This document shows, in pieces, positions 1 to 7,668 of a stretch of 64,000 nucleotides of DNA. Positions within the stretch are counted from its first letter, which is position 1. Each line of letters starts with the position of its first letter. This DNA comes from Lachnospiraceae bacterium oral taxon 500 (GTDB taxonomy: Bacteria; Bacillota; Clostridia; Lachnospirales; Vallitaleaceae). Under the pieces are notes generated by a model, which did not search any database, was not told the origin of the DNA, and saw only the letters and a program-made list of their open reading frames with translations. The translations under genes were made by a program, and so were the position numbers. The stretch is taken from assembly GCA_002999035.1 (NCBI GenBank), contig CP027241.1:3114195-3178194 (forward strand), given 5' to 3'.

Positions 1-536
1 TTATTTGCTGCCTCCTCCCTAACCAGACCGGGCAAAGGCTCTGCATCCTTAAGGTACTGAGCCACTATCTCGCTGAGATTTTCAAGTTTGACGGAATACT
101 TCTCGGGATAAATCTGGGACGAAAATGACACGCTGTCTGTTTCAAAGTCGAAGCTGTAGCTATGGCTTGCACCGTCGGCAATAAACATGTTCGTAAACTT
201 CTTATTGTCCCAGTTTTTCATGTGGTATTTGACAAACACCGCCTTTAATTCATTCAGAATTTCCCCATTAACAAGATACTCTTTTACGGCGCCGTCATCG
301 CCGTGCCATTCGCTGCTCCGGATAGTGATTAGAGCGCTGTCACTGCTGTATTCCTGCACGGATTCTGAATATGAGTCGCCCAGCATACCACCACCGCAAC
401 TGTATTTATACTTTTTAAGTCCTTCTTTGTCTATTCCGAAAAACCGACCAAACAAATTGCTAAACATAAACACTCCCCCTATTAGAACCAGTACAGCAAG
501 TATAACTACACATACGATTTTTACATTTCTTTTCAT
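1..536 (-). CDS. N-terminally anchored hypothetical protein, C-terminus cut by window edge
   Basis: An open frame on the minus strand runs from ATG at 536 to the window edge without a stop, so the C-terminus is missing. An AGGAGG ribosome site sits 8 bases upstream of the start. The product begins with a short basic stretch and one hydrophobic segment (about residues 5-24, VKIVCVVILAVLVLIGGV), then a soluble polar domain of at least 150 residues, so it is probably membrane-anchored and faces outward. I do not recognise the family. It sits at the edge of an AT-rich accessory island and reads away from the restriction-modification genes. It could equally be an uncleaved secreted protein. Confidence 0.7.
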   Translation of the reverse strand, partial: MKRNVKIVCVVILAVLVLIGGVFMFSNLFGRFFGIDKEGLKKYKYSCGGGMLGDSYSESVQEYSSDSALITIRSSEWHGDDGAVKEYLVNGEILNELKAVFVKYHMKNWDNKKFTNMFIADGASHSYSFDFETDSVSFSSQIYPEKYSVKLENLSEIVAQYLKDAEPLPGLVREEAAN

Positions 537-697
537 CTTCTGTGCCTCCTCTGCATTATTAAGCCCATCAACCGCCTGCAGGCCAATATGCACAACATCT
601 GCCAGCAGCCGTAACGCTCGCCTTCAAGGCGAACGATTCTTTTGTTGGCGGAACAGGAAGATGCCACATACCTAAAAGTTTTGGAGCAGATGGCTTT

Positions 698-730
698 TTG
701 ATTGAAGTCGTTTGAAAATTATGATAAAAT
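698..730 (+). promoter_or_regulatory. Candidate promoter of the restriction-modification locus
   Basis: Two overlapping sigma-70-type options are visible: TTGATT (698-703) with TATGAT (720-725) and a 16-bp gap, or TTGAAG (702-707) with TAAAAT (725-730) and a 17-bp gap. Either would start transcription about 30 bases upstream of the methyltransferase start at 771. Confidence 0.5.
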
Positions 731-770
731 GTATTTGTGAGATTCTACCTAGAAAGAGAGTGTGCAAATT

Positions 771-1607
771 ATGCAAAAAAATCGTCTCGTTGCGCCTGTT
801 GTAAAATGGGTTGGCGGTAAACGACAACTTTTAGATGATTTAATACCATTATTTCCAAAACGTGTTATCTCCTATTGTGAACCATTTTTAGGCGGGGGTG
901 CCGTTTTATTTAAGTCACAGCCTAATATTGCATATGTTAATGATATTAATTCTGAACTCATTCAAATGTATGAGGTTATCCGAGATAATGTTGATGAACT
1001 AATTATCGCTTTAGGTGAACATCCAAATGAGGAAAATCATTTTTATAGTGTTCGAGATTGGGATAGAAATAAGGAACAGTATGGACAATTGACCAAAGTG
1101 CAGAAAGCTGCACGTATTATTTACTTGAACAAAACGTGCTATAATGGCCTTTTCAGAGTAAATAATGCTGGAGAGTTTAACGCTCCCTTTGGGCACTATA
1201 AAAATCCCAATATTGTAAATGCTCCTACGTTAAAAGCCGTTAGTTCCTACTTTCAGAAAGCACAATTGACTTTTAGCAGTGTTGATTATGCCGAAGTACT
1301 CGCCAATGTAGCAAAAGGAACTTTTGTCTATTTGGATCCGCCATATGATCCGGTTTCTGATACAGCTAATTTTACGGGCTATGCAAAGGGCGGCTTTGAC
1401 CGCTCAGAACAAATCCGTCTGAGACAATGTTGTGACGAACTTGATCGGCGTGGAATCAAATTTATGCTTTCAAATTCTGCAACGGATTTTATTAGAGAAC
1501 AATATGCTGCTTATAATGTTACCATAGTAAAAGCGAAACGTGCTATTAACTCAAATGCTGCAAAGCGGAGTCAAGTGGATGAAGTGGTGGTAAGAAATTA
1601 TGAGTGA
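771..1607 (+). CDS. D12-class DNA adenine-N6 methyltransferase (Dam/DpnM-like)
   Basis: Predicted to transfer a methyl group from S-adenosylmethionine to adenine N6 in duplex DNA. Visible family marks are KWVGGKRQLL near the N-terminus (about residues 12-21), the FLGGGAV AdoMet loop (about 39-45) and the catalytic DPPY motif (about 189-192). The length of 278 aa is normal for D12 enzymes. ATG at 771 is preferred over an in-frame GTG at 762 because AAAGAGAG lies 10 bases before the ATG but would overlap the GTG. It overlaps the downstream restriction endonuclease by 8 bp, so the two are translationally coupled and the protective enzyme is made first. The recognition sequence cannot be read from the sequence; GATC is only a guess from the class. 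Confidence 0.9.
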   Translation: MQKNRLVAPVVKWVGGKRQLLDDLIPLFPKRVISYCEPFLGGGAVLFKSQPNIAYVNDINSELIQMYEVIRDNVDELIIALGEHPNEENHFYSVRDWDRNKEQYGQLTKVQKAARIIYLNKTCYNGLFRVNNAGEFNAPFGHYKNPNIVNAPTLKAVSSYFQKAQLTFSSVDYAEVLANVAKGTFVYLDPPYDPVSDTANFTGYAKGGFDRSEQIRLRQCCDELDRRGIKFMLSNSATDFIREQYAAYNVTIVKAKRAINSNAAKRSQVDEVVVRNYE

Positions 1608-2895
1608 ACAAACAAAAAGCCAAAATGACAAAGCATGGGAATCTTTGTTTGAAAAGTATGATATTCTGTCGCATATTGAATCAGAGGGAAAATTTATTAT
1701 CTCTGCGTCCCAAATAAAAAAGTATCGTGAACCTCGGTTGATGGCAAAGTTTGATCACAATATCAATCTGCCGCAAATTTTTGCTAAGAATAACCTTGCT
1801 ATCTTGCCAATTTCCCGTGGAGATTACATTATTTCTCATTTTGAGGCTTATCAACCATTTGAAGTATTGGATAAATCTATTACTCAGGCTTCTTTACCGA
1901 CTAATCTTCAAAGCCTTGATGCAAATAACATTCCAAGTGAAACTATCGCCATAAATTGTGCTTTGGCTTCAGGTATGCTCTCGGATTTTTTAGAGGAAGA
2001 TATCCTTTATTCTACTGTATCAGGCCGTATGGGATCAGGACGATTTGATTTTAGTATTCAGAACTCTTGTACAAAAGCTCCGACATCAGTTTCAGTGAAC
2101 AATTCTCAAATTGAAATAGATGCCGCTTTTGAAGGTGTTCATAGTCTTTCGTTGCTCGAAGCCAAACGAGATTTATCGGAAGATTTTCTTGTGCGGCAGT
2201 TATATTATCCGTATCGAGTATGGAGCAATCGTGTGACAAAGAAAGTTAAACCAATTTTTCTTGTTTATTCAAACGGAATATTTAGCTTGTATGAGTACGA
2301 ATTTCAAAATCCTGATTCCTATAATTCACTGGTGCTTGTAAAACACAAAAATTATTCTATTGAAGATACAGCAATAGAGCTTTCGGAGATACAAGATGTT
2401 GCTTTACGTACAAAAATTGTTTCTGAACCTAATATCTCTTTTCCTCAAGCAAATAGTTTTGAGCGAGTTATCAATATATGCGAATTACTAAATGCTCAGG
2501 AATTGAGTCGTGAACAAGTTACAGAAGAATATGCTTTTGATATTCGACAAACAAATTATTATACAGATGCTGCAAGATATTTAGGATTACTTGAAAAACA
2601 TTATGAAGATGGTCGCAAATCAATATATTCCTTAAGCACATCGGGCAAGCGTATAATGAATTTAAATTATAAACAACGGCAATTGGCACTTTGCGAAGTC
2701 ATTTTGCAGCATCGTGCTTTTAAAGAAACATTCAATCATTGTATGGAAATAGGCTCAATGCCCGATACGTCAGCAATTGTTTCTATTATGCAGGAATCTA
2801 ATCTTTATAAGGTTGGAAGCATGAGCACATATGTACGACGTTCCTCTACAATCAGTGGTTGGATAAATTGGATGCTCGGATTAATAGAGGGGTAA
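1600..2895 (+). CDS. Probable type II restriction endonuclease (DUF6996/6997-like)
   Basis: A 431-aa protein directly behind and overlapping the Dam-like gene. It carries a plausible PD-(D/E)XK core: D174 in EIDAAFEG followed by E187-A-K189 and a helix with QLYYPYR (about 200-206). The N-terminal part (about 35-90), with REPRLMAKFDH and LPISRGDYI, matches what I recall of type II restriction enzymes annotated as DUF6996/DUF6997. The last 150 residues resemble a winged-helix-rich specificity or dimerisation region, but I cannot prove this. The frame is intact, so an active enzyme is possible. A second methyltransferase immediately downstream suggests an asymmetric recognition site needing two methylases (inference). 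Confidence 0.75.
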   Translation: MSEQTKSQNDKAWESLFEKYDILSHIESEGKFIISASQIKKYREPRLMAKFDHNINLPQIFAKNNLAILPISRGDYIISHFEAYQPFEVLDKSITQASLPTNLQSLDANNIPSETIAINCALASGMLSDFLEEDILYSTVSGRMGSGRFDFSIQNSCTKAPTSVSVNNSQIEIDAAFEGVHSLSLLEAKRDLSEDFLVRQLYYPYRVWSNRVTKKVKPIFLVYSNGIFSLYEYEFQNPDSYNSLVLVKHKNYSIEDTAIELSEIQDVALRTKIVSEPNISFPQANSFERVINICELLNAQELSREQVTEEYAFDIRQTNYYTDAARYLGLLEKHYEDGRKSIYSLSTSGKRIMNLNYKQRQLALCEVILQHRAFKETFNHCMEIGSMPDTSAIVSIMQESNLYKVGSMSTYVRRSSTISGWINWMLGLIEG

Positions 2896-2897
2896 GA

Positions 2898-3392
2898 TTG
2901 CAGAATATTAAATTGGAACCTGATAACTTTGAGTTACAAACAACAAGTGTTTGGGATTTTCCGGATAGAGGAAAATGGGCAACTCATGATGCGTCATATC
3001 GTGGGAATTGGTCACCGTACATCCCTAGAAATATTATCCTTCGTTATTCAAGTGAACAAGAGTTAATTTTAGACCAATTTACTGGCAGTGGAACAACATT
3101 GGTGGAAGCCAAACTCTTGAATAGAAATGCTATTGGCGTGGATATCAATTCAAGCGCTTTGGCTATTGCGACTAAGAAGTGTGATTTTACTCTCAGAAAA
3201 GGAGGAAACGTATATTTTAAGGCTGGCGATGCAAGAGATTTATCATTTATTCCGGATAAAAGTATCGATCTAATCTGTACGCATCCTCCTTATGCAAACA
3301 TAATTAAATACAGTGCCAATATAAATGAAGATATTTCGAGAATTCCAGTTGGACAGTTTTTGTCAGAAATGAGGTGGATTTATGCTATGTAA
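2898..3392 (+). pseudogene. Truncated site-specific DNA methyltransferase (second methylase of the R-M locus)
   Basis: The best start is TTG at 2898, because AGAGGGG lies 5 bases before it; the in-frame ATG at 2859 lies inside the endonuclease gene. The 164-aa product shows a motif X-like stretch NWSPYIPRN (about 38-45), motif I FTGSGTT (61-67) and catalytic THPPY (128-132). Relatives continue for roughly 100 more residues after this point with motifs V-VIII; here the frame ends at IYAM. The reading frame that follows encodes an unrelated zinc ribbon, so this is a recombination or deletion joint rather than a simple frameshift. Catalysis by the fragment is unlikely. Confidence 0.7.
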
Positions 3393-3636
3393 GCATTGTG
3401 GATTACCATTAGAAAATGCCCAAGAACGTGGAGGTTATAAATCATGCCCCCATTGTTCCCAGAATTGCGAGGAACATATTTTCTATTCCAAAGCCATGTT
3501 TGGATGGACAGAAAAACGGGTAACTTCCAATAATCCAACCGGCATTCAAAGTTGGTGCACTCGTTGTCGTGGGAATGATAATGGTGGACCATATGCTGAC
3601 GGTATAAAATGTAGTGACATGCAAACAATCGAGTAG
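3382..3636 (+). CDS. Small zinc-ribbon-like protein, possibly 3'-truncated
   Basis: An 84-aa product with paired cysteines: CKHCG at the start, CPHCSQNC in the middle and CTRCRG near the end, enough for one or two zinc knuckles. A GAGGTGG ribosome site sits 4 bases before the ATG. It overlaps the end of the truncated methyltransferase, so it arrived with the DNA that cut that gene. The stop codon lies at the junction with the group II intron tail on the other strand, so the original protein may have been longer. I do not recognise a named family; a role in the restriction locus is unproven. Confidence 0.45.
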   Translation: MLCKHCGLPLENAQERGGYKSCPHCSQNCEEHIFYSKAMFGWTEKRVTSNNPTGIQSWCTRCRGNDNGGPYADGIKCSDMQTIE

Positions 3637-3694
3637 GAGGGGGTGATTAGCCCCCGTCCTCTCACACCACCGTACATACCGTCCATTTGGCTCT
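3636..3694 (-). mobile_element. Group II intron 3' tail (domains V-VI remnant)
   Basis: Read on the minus strand, the segment gives AGAGCC followed by GACGGTATGTACGGTGGTG, then a GGGGG...CCCCC hairpin and CTCCTAC. This is the domain V and domain VI arrangement found behind the reverse-transcriptase gene of bacterial group II introns. Only about 60 bases remain; no maturase frame and no 5' intron end are present. The exact 3' splice junction near 3636 is uncertain. Confidence 0.65.
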
Positions 3695-3718
3695 AAAGGA
3701 TAATCCAAGACTATTTAA

Positions 3719-3841
3719 AACCCGCCAAGAAGCAGTAAAGAATGGAAACAGCAATACAATGCAAGAACATCCGTGGAGCGTTCAAACAAACGTCAGAAAT
3801 TAGACTTTGAGAAACTGGCATCATCTCTCCATTTCAAATAA
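3719..3841 (+). pseudogene. Transposase C-terminal fragment
   Basis: An open stretch ending at the stop at 3839-3841 reads NPPRSSKEWKQQYNARTSVE followed by RSNKRQKLDFEKL. The signature W(K)xxYNxRTSVERxNKRxK is typical of the C-terminal part of DDE transposases of the IS1182/IS5 type. There is no start and no catalytic core, so it is a scrap of an insertion sequence. It abuts the group II intron tail, which suggests an intron-in-IS insertion followed by deletion (inference). Confidence 0.55.
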
Positions 3842-3856
3842 TCTAACGGCACCATT

Positions 3857-4573
3857 TTATTTTTTCCATTTTGAATCACGCATTGCCTTAATTATCTTAG
3901 CTGCAATCATATTCTGCGATTCCTTCATCTTAAAAGAAGCAATCCTGCTTAATGTTCTGCCATATAATTTACTATGTCTTTCAAAAAGTTTATCAACTTC
4001 CTCCGTCATTTTACTTTGGAAAGCCTTTTCCATTTCGTCAATGTTCCTTTGAAAATCAGTTAAGTGAGAAACGGTAAGTGTAAAATCCGAAGAATGTAAT
4101 GCCACCAAAATAACGCAAAGAACAGCGATAATAATATCCGGTATCATGACTAAAGTTTGTTCATAAAATGGCAGCAAACACTTCATAATGATAATTGCCC
4201 CTATGCCAAAGCCTATAGAAGTAATCACGCTTGTCCTTCCGTTTATATTAAGCGGCAAATTACTATAATCCCACCATCTTGCATGAAATTTCTTTTCAAG
4301 TATATATGATGTCGGATATTCCAATATCATACTAAAGAAAAAACCTATAATTAATATCATCCACCATGAAAGCTGATGGATCATACCAAGCGAAATAAGA
4401 TCATAAACCGACAGCGCGGCAATTGAGCCAAAACCATATATAGGACACAAGGGACCGTATAAAAAGCCACGATTTTTCCATTTCCTTTCTTTAACGGTAC
4501 AATATATACTTTCCCATATCCAGCCTAAAACGCTAAAAGCAAAGTATGCCACTAAGTATCTGTTTAACTCCAT
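3857..4573 (-). CDS. Putative ABC-transporter type IV membrane protein (CmpB/PF06541 family)
   Basis: A 238-aa membrane protein with about five hydrophobic segments in the first 160 residues and a charged, probably coiled C-terminal tail (about 170-238). The family signature is visible as GFLYGPLCPIYGFG (about 36-49), LEYPTSYILE (about 84-93) and RWWDYSNLPLNINGRTSV (about 98-115). An AAAGGA site sits 7 bases before the ATG. No ATPase partner lies nearby and the role is unknown. Flanked by mobile-element remains on both sides, it is part of the accessory island. Confidence 0.75.
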   Translation of the reverse strand: MELNRYLVAYFAFSVLGWIWESIYCTVKERKWKNRGFLYGPLCPIYGFGSIAALSVYDLISLGMIHQLSWWMILIIGFFFSMILEYPTSYILEKKFHARWWDYSNLPLNINGRTSVITSIGFGIGAIIIMKCLLPFYEQTLVMIPDIIIAVLCVILVALHSSDFTLTVSHLTDFQRNIDEMEKAFQSKMTEEVDKLFERHSKLYGRTLSRIASFKMKESQNMIAAKIIKAMRDSKWKK

Positions 4574-4689
4574 TAACTATCCTTTCCCAAATTCAAGCAA
4601 ACTATAACAAATGTCTCTGATATAAAATCCAATTCATTATGCCATAAATGTTTGATGAAAAAGTCTTATCTTTTATTGAAATTTTAATG

Positions 4690-4756
4690 AAAAAGCACCT
4701 GTCTCGGGTATATATGTGTAAACAAAAAACATATATTTCTTATCAGAAAGGTGCTT
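4690..4756. repeat. Imperfect long hairpin (AAGCACCT ... AGGTGCTT)
   Basis: AAGCACCT (4693-4700) pairs with AGGTGCTT (4749-4756), and an inner pair ATATATGT / ACATATAT strengthens the structure. The right arm doubles as the ribosome site of a 38-codon reading frame at 4757. It resembles the outer end of an insertion sequence or a regulatory hairpin; the rest of 4574-4801 shows nothing else I can name. Confidence 0.4.
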
Positions 4757-4873
4757 ATGCATATGATATCAAATATTTTCGATTTTGAAAAGACTAAATT
4801 CCTTGAGTTTCCGCAGATTTATCCACATATCCTCATTTTCAAGGTTCTCTTATCAACAAATTTCAAAAAATGA
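4757..4873 (+). pseudogene. 38-codon reading frame interrupted by the IS4 element end
   Basis: ATG at 4757 behind AAAGGTG opens a frame starting MHMISNIFDFEKTKFLEFPQ. The IS4-type left inverted repeat begins at 4802, inside codon 16, so only the first 15 codons predate the insertion. This looks like the 5' end of a gene, possibly another transposase, disrupted by the element. I cannot find its continuation after the right end at 6373. Confidence 0.3.
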
Positions 4874-6373
4874 CCAAAATATAAGGAATCTCATTCCTTT
4901 TTGATGTAAAATTAAGCTGTCAACCAAAAATCTCACTAAACAAAAAGAAAGGGGATTCCTTATGTCTCATTTTACATCAAATACCTACACTTTGAAAAGA
5001 AAAATTTTAGCCTTTACAAATAAAATTTCAAAAGACCTCTTAAGGCCCGAAAAAAAGTTTACCGCTGACATTACCTATGGGATGTTAGCTTCCGGAAGTT
5101 GCCTGCTTACCGACGTTTGCGACCAGCTTCATGAGCCTTCTAAAAAGATAAATGTTGTAGATCGCTTATCCCGGCATCTGGATAAAGGAACTCCGCTACC
5201 TTCTGTTTCCGCCTATCTGCAGCAGGTTAAAAAATGGGTGCCGGATCACCCCGTAATTCACATCGATGACAGTGATGTTGTTAAGCCGGCCGGCTATAAA
5301 TTTGAAGCTCTCGTAATTGTCCGGGATGGCTCGGAAAGTACTTCCACGAAAAATGTTTATAAAAAAGGCTATCATGTAACGGAAGCCTGTGTTCTTACTC
5401 GCGTCAATCATCCTGTTAGCATTTTTTCTCAAATCCATTCTTCTCAGAAAAAAGATTATAAATCTGCCAATACGATTACTTTTCAAGCCATAGAACGGGG
5501 AGCCGACCTCTTTGGAAAAGCAACGTTTGCCATGGATAGAGGCTATGATGATAATAAGATGTTTCTGAAACTGGATGACCTTAACCAGGATTACGTGATC
5601 CGCTTGAAATCCAATCGTAAGCTTTTCTACCACAACCAATGGACAACCACCACAGAACTTTGCAACCGCAGAAAAGGCAAAATTAAAACAAATGTCTTTT
5701 ACAAAGGCAAAGATCATCATGCTTATCTTTCCCATATCAAAGTACAGATCACGGCATCCAGAAAAGATATTTATCTGGTGCTTGTTTATGGCATTACCGA
5801 ACATCCAATGATGCTTGCCACTAATAAAGAAATCAAATCCAAAGACGATGTCATCCGGGTGGCCAGAACTTACTTCTCCCGTTGGAAAATCGAAGAATAT
5901 TTCCGCTGCAAAAAACAGATGTTCCAGTTTGAGAACTTTCGTGTGCGCAAGCTCAAAGCAATCAATGCTCTTAACTTTTATATCACCTTATGCATGGCCT
6001 TTCTGGCAATGATTTCCATGCAATCCGAGACTAGTGCTCTTAAGGTTTCTATCATAAAAGCTGCAAATCCTGTAAAGAAAAAGGTTTTCTTCTTCTATTA
6101 CCGATTAGCAAAAGGCATCTTGGGCATACTTTCTTATGCCAAAGAGGGCGTCAGGCTCTGGTTCCGGACAAATCGTCCGGTATACCGTCAACTCTGCCTT
6201 AAGTTGGTCGCTTAAATAGATAACTGAATCGTTTTCCCAAAGTCCGGTTCCGGCGGGGCTTATTCAAGTGTCTCTATTTTCAGCACTGCCATTCTTAAAC
6301 TCTCAAAAAAACGGCAGATTGGCACTTCGGAACAGTATATTCTTTTTGAAATTACATTTTGCGGAAACTCAAG
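4802..6373. mobile_element. Complete IS4-family insertion sequence, about 1.57 kb
   Basis: Perfect 14-bp terminal inverted repeats CTTGAGTTTCCGCA (4802-4815) and TGCGGAAACTCAAG (6360-6373) enclose one intact transposase gene. I do not see a clear direct target duplication outside the ends, so the original flanks may have rearranged. The element interrupts a small reading frame on the left. The right part (6216-6359) is non-coding. Confidence 0.75.
4962..6215 (+). CDS. IS4-family DDE transposase
   Basis: A 417-aa transposase. The acidic triad is visible: HIDDSD (about 100-105), MDRGYD (D192) and E311 in the IS4 signature Y(2)R(3)E(6)K, here Y304, R307, E311 and K318. AAAGGGG lies 7 bases before the ATG. 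The frame is full length with no internal stop, so the enzyme is probably functional. The late stretch KKKVFFFYYRLAKGILGIL is hydrophobic and basic, common in this family. Confidence 0.93.
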   Translation: MSHFTSNTYTLKRKILAFTNKISKDLLRPEKKFTADITYGMLASGSCLLTDVCDQLHEPSKKINVVDRLSRHLDKGTPLPSVSAYLQQVKKWVPDHPVIHIDDSDVVKPAGYKFEALVIVRDGSESTSTKNVYKKGYHVTEACVLTRVNHPVSIFSQIHSSQKKDYKSANTITFQAIERGADLFGKATFAMDRGYDDNKMFLKLDDLNQDYVIRLKSNRKLFYHNQWTTTTELCNRRKGKIKTNVFYKGKDHHAYLSHIKVQITASRKDIYLVLVYGITEHPMMLATNKEIKSKDDVIRVARTYFSRWKIEEYFRCKKQMFQFENFRVRKLKAINALNFYITLCMAFLAMISMQSETSALKVSIIKAANPVKKKVFFFYYRLAKGILGILSYAKEGVRLWFRTNRPVYRQLCLKLVA

Positions 6374-6441
6374 TTTTCTTCTTTTTGATGTTTTGGTAAA
6401 GTGAAAAAGAAGTGTTAAAAGAAATAACACAATAAAAAACG

Positions 6442-6579
6442 ATAGGCATTGTACTTCGTGCTGATAAGAGTGATTCTATTGTTAAATATACTCTTCCAAA
6501 AGATGAAAAACAAATAGCTGCACAAAATGTAAACTGTATTTACCAAGTGCAGAGAAACGGGTTAGACCTATACAGCTAA
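6442..6579 (+). pseudogene. C-terminal fragment of a YhcG/DUF1016-type nuclease
   Basis: A 45-codon open stretch begins IGIVLRADKSDSIVKYTLPK. Proteins of the YhcG (DUF1016, PD-(D/E)XK) family carry PTIGLxLCxDKxxxxVxYxLP near their C-terminus, which fits closely. A stop at 6433 cuts the frame upstream, and no start or catalytic domain remains. The fragment lies just right of the IS4 element, whose insertion may have removed the rest. Confidence 0.6.
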
Positions 6580-6604
6580 GCGAAAAAATGGTACAATACT
6601 ATAA

Positions 6605-6808
6605 ATGTTGAGCGAAAAAATCGAAGTTGTGGAGGAAGCTTTCCGCTGTAACTGCTGTTATTTGATGTTGGATTTTGACCCGGATGCAGCCGGGAAGAAA
6701 GGGCAGATAATTTGCTATATCCATGATCCTGACAGAATATTTTATGTAACATCGAGCATATCAGATTTGATTTCTAAAGTTATCAGGGATTTATATTCGA
6801 TAGACTAG
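6605..6808 (+). pseudogene. SUKH (SMI1/KNR4) domain C-terminal fragment
   Basis: The 67-aa stretch contains LMLDFDPDAAGKKGQII and YIHDPDRIFYV, the usual C-terminal half of SMI1/KNR4 immunity-type proteins (normally 130-180 aa). The start at 6605 lacks a convincing ribosome site. SUKH proteins often neutralise contact-dependent or polymorphic toxins, so this is probably a relic of an immunity gene. Confidence 0.6.
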
Positions 6809-6821
6809 CATAGGGAATATT

Positions 6822-6902
6822 GAAAAATTTGATGAGGATTTTATGTTCCGATTAACGGACGAGGAAGTATCTGAACTTTCAAGGTTACAAATAAAGTTTT
6901 AG
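6822..6902 (+). pseudogene. ORF6N-domain fragment
   Basis: An open stretch reads EKFDEDFMFRLTDEEVSELS and then stops. The motif (R/K)FPxDFMFxLTxxE is typical of ORF6N-type DNA-binding domains found in phage and mobile regions. Only about 26 codons remain. The stop TAG overlaps the ribosome site of the next gene. Confidence 0.45.
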
Positions 6903-6914
6903 GAGATCTGTCTT

Positions 6915-7469
6915 ATGAACGAATTTAATAAGTACAAACTACTAAGTGCGGGAAAGGCATTTGGACATAGGGCTAAAATTGCCTTATTATTGCTCGATAG
7001 CAGCACAGCTTATGAAGAACTTAAAGAGGAAGCGACACAAACTTCCGTTGCCGGAAGTTATGATTGTGTCGGTGGTTTTCCGGCCGAAATACTTGAAAGA
7101 ATAATAATGGAATTGATATGCCGTGATACATGGTATTTGCCTGACAATGTAAAATTTTGGGACAGGCGTTTTGGCAGTCTGTTTGAGACAAAGTTTTTTT
7201 GTTATGATGATGATGTAGAAACTTGGCGTAAGATACTGGATAAATTCTTTGTCAAGCTGCAGTGGATGCCGAAAAGAGAAGATTATAGTTCAACAAAAAG
7301 CTTCAATAATGCCTGGGGATATTTTGCAGAACTTTTAGCAGTTGTAAAAGAAAATAATCATCCTGAATTCAATGATTATTATGAGATTGCAATTAAAAAT
7401 GGCATGAATGAAGCGGTATTTGAAAAAAAGCTAAAAAAGTTGTTCGAAATAAAACAGTCATTTACTTAA
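6915..7469 (+). CDS. Hypothetical protein, 184 aa, possible immunity or accessory protein
   Basis: A soluble, acidic-to-neutral protein rich in aromatic residues (YDCVGGFPAEIL, RDTWYLPDNVKFWDRRFG), with no signal peptide or membrane segment. AGGAG lies 9 bases before the ATG. I do not recognise a family. Its setting, directly after SUKH and ORF6N relics, and its size resemble immunity proteins of polymorphic toxin systems; this is inference only. The stop codon coincides with the start of a dispersed repeat element. Confidence 0.6.
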   Translation: MNEFNKYKLLSAGKAFGHRAKIALLLLDSSTAYEELKEEATQTSVAGSYDCVGGFPAEILERIIMELICRDTWYLPDNVKFWDRRFGSLFETKFFCYDDDVETWRKILDKFFVKLQWMPKREDYSSTKSFNNAWGYFAELLAVVKENNHPEFNDYYEIAIKNGMNEAVFEKKLKKLFEIKQSFT

Positions 7470-7560
7470 CTTCCATGTTCTGCCAAACTAGAACCGTCTT
7501 TTTTAGGCAGACCACCCACTCGGGCAGAAGTGCGCAGCGCTTCGATCAGGGGAAAGTTGA
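7468..7560. repeat. MITE-like element, family A copy 1
   Basis: Starts with AACTTCCATGTTCTGCC and ends with ATCAGGGGAAAGTTGA. The core CTCGGGCAGAAGTGCGCAGC matches the other family A copies at 16264, 21403, 22583 and 47340. It carries no coding capacity and lies between a hypothetical gene and the regulator at 7669. Confidence 0.7.
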
Positions 7561-7668
7561 ATAAATTATTTGGCCGTATAGAATGAATCGCTTGTTTTAG
7601 AATGAAACGATGAAAATTGAAAAAAGTACTTGACATAAGTGTGAAATCTAAATGGAAAGGAGGATTTT

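Noticed and set aside
187-675. 162-codon plus-strand reading frame
   Set aside because: It is the antisense of the membrane-anchored protein on the minus strand, has no ribosome site and a biased Ser/Pro/Ile composition without domain features.
5196-5804. 202-codon minus-strand frame within the IS4 element
   Set aside because: Antisense shadow of the transposase; no initiation signals.
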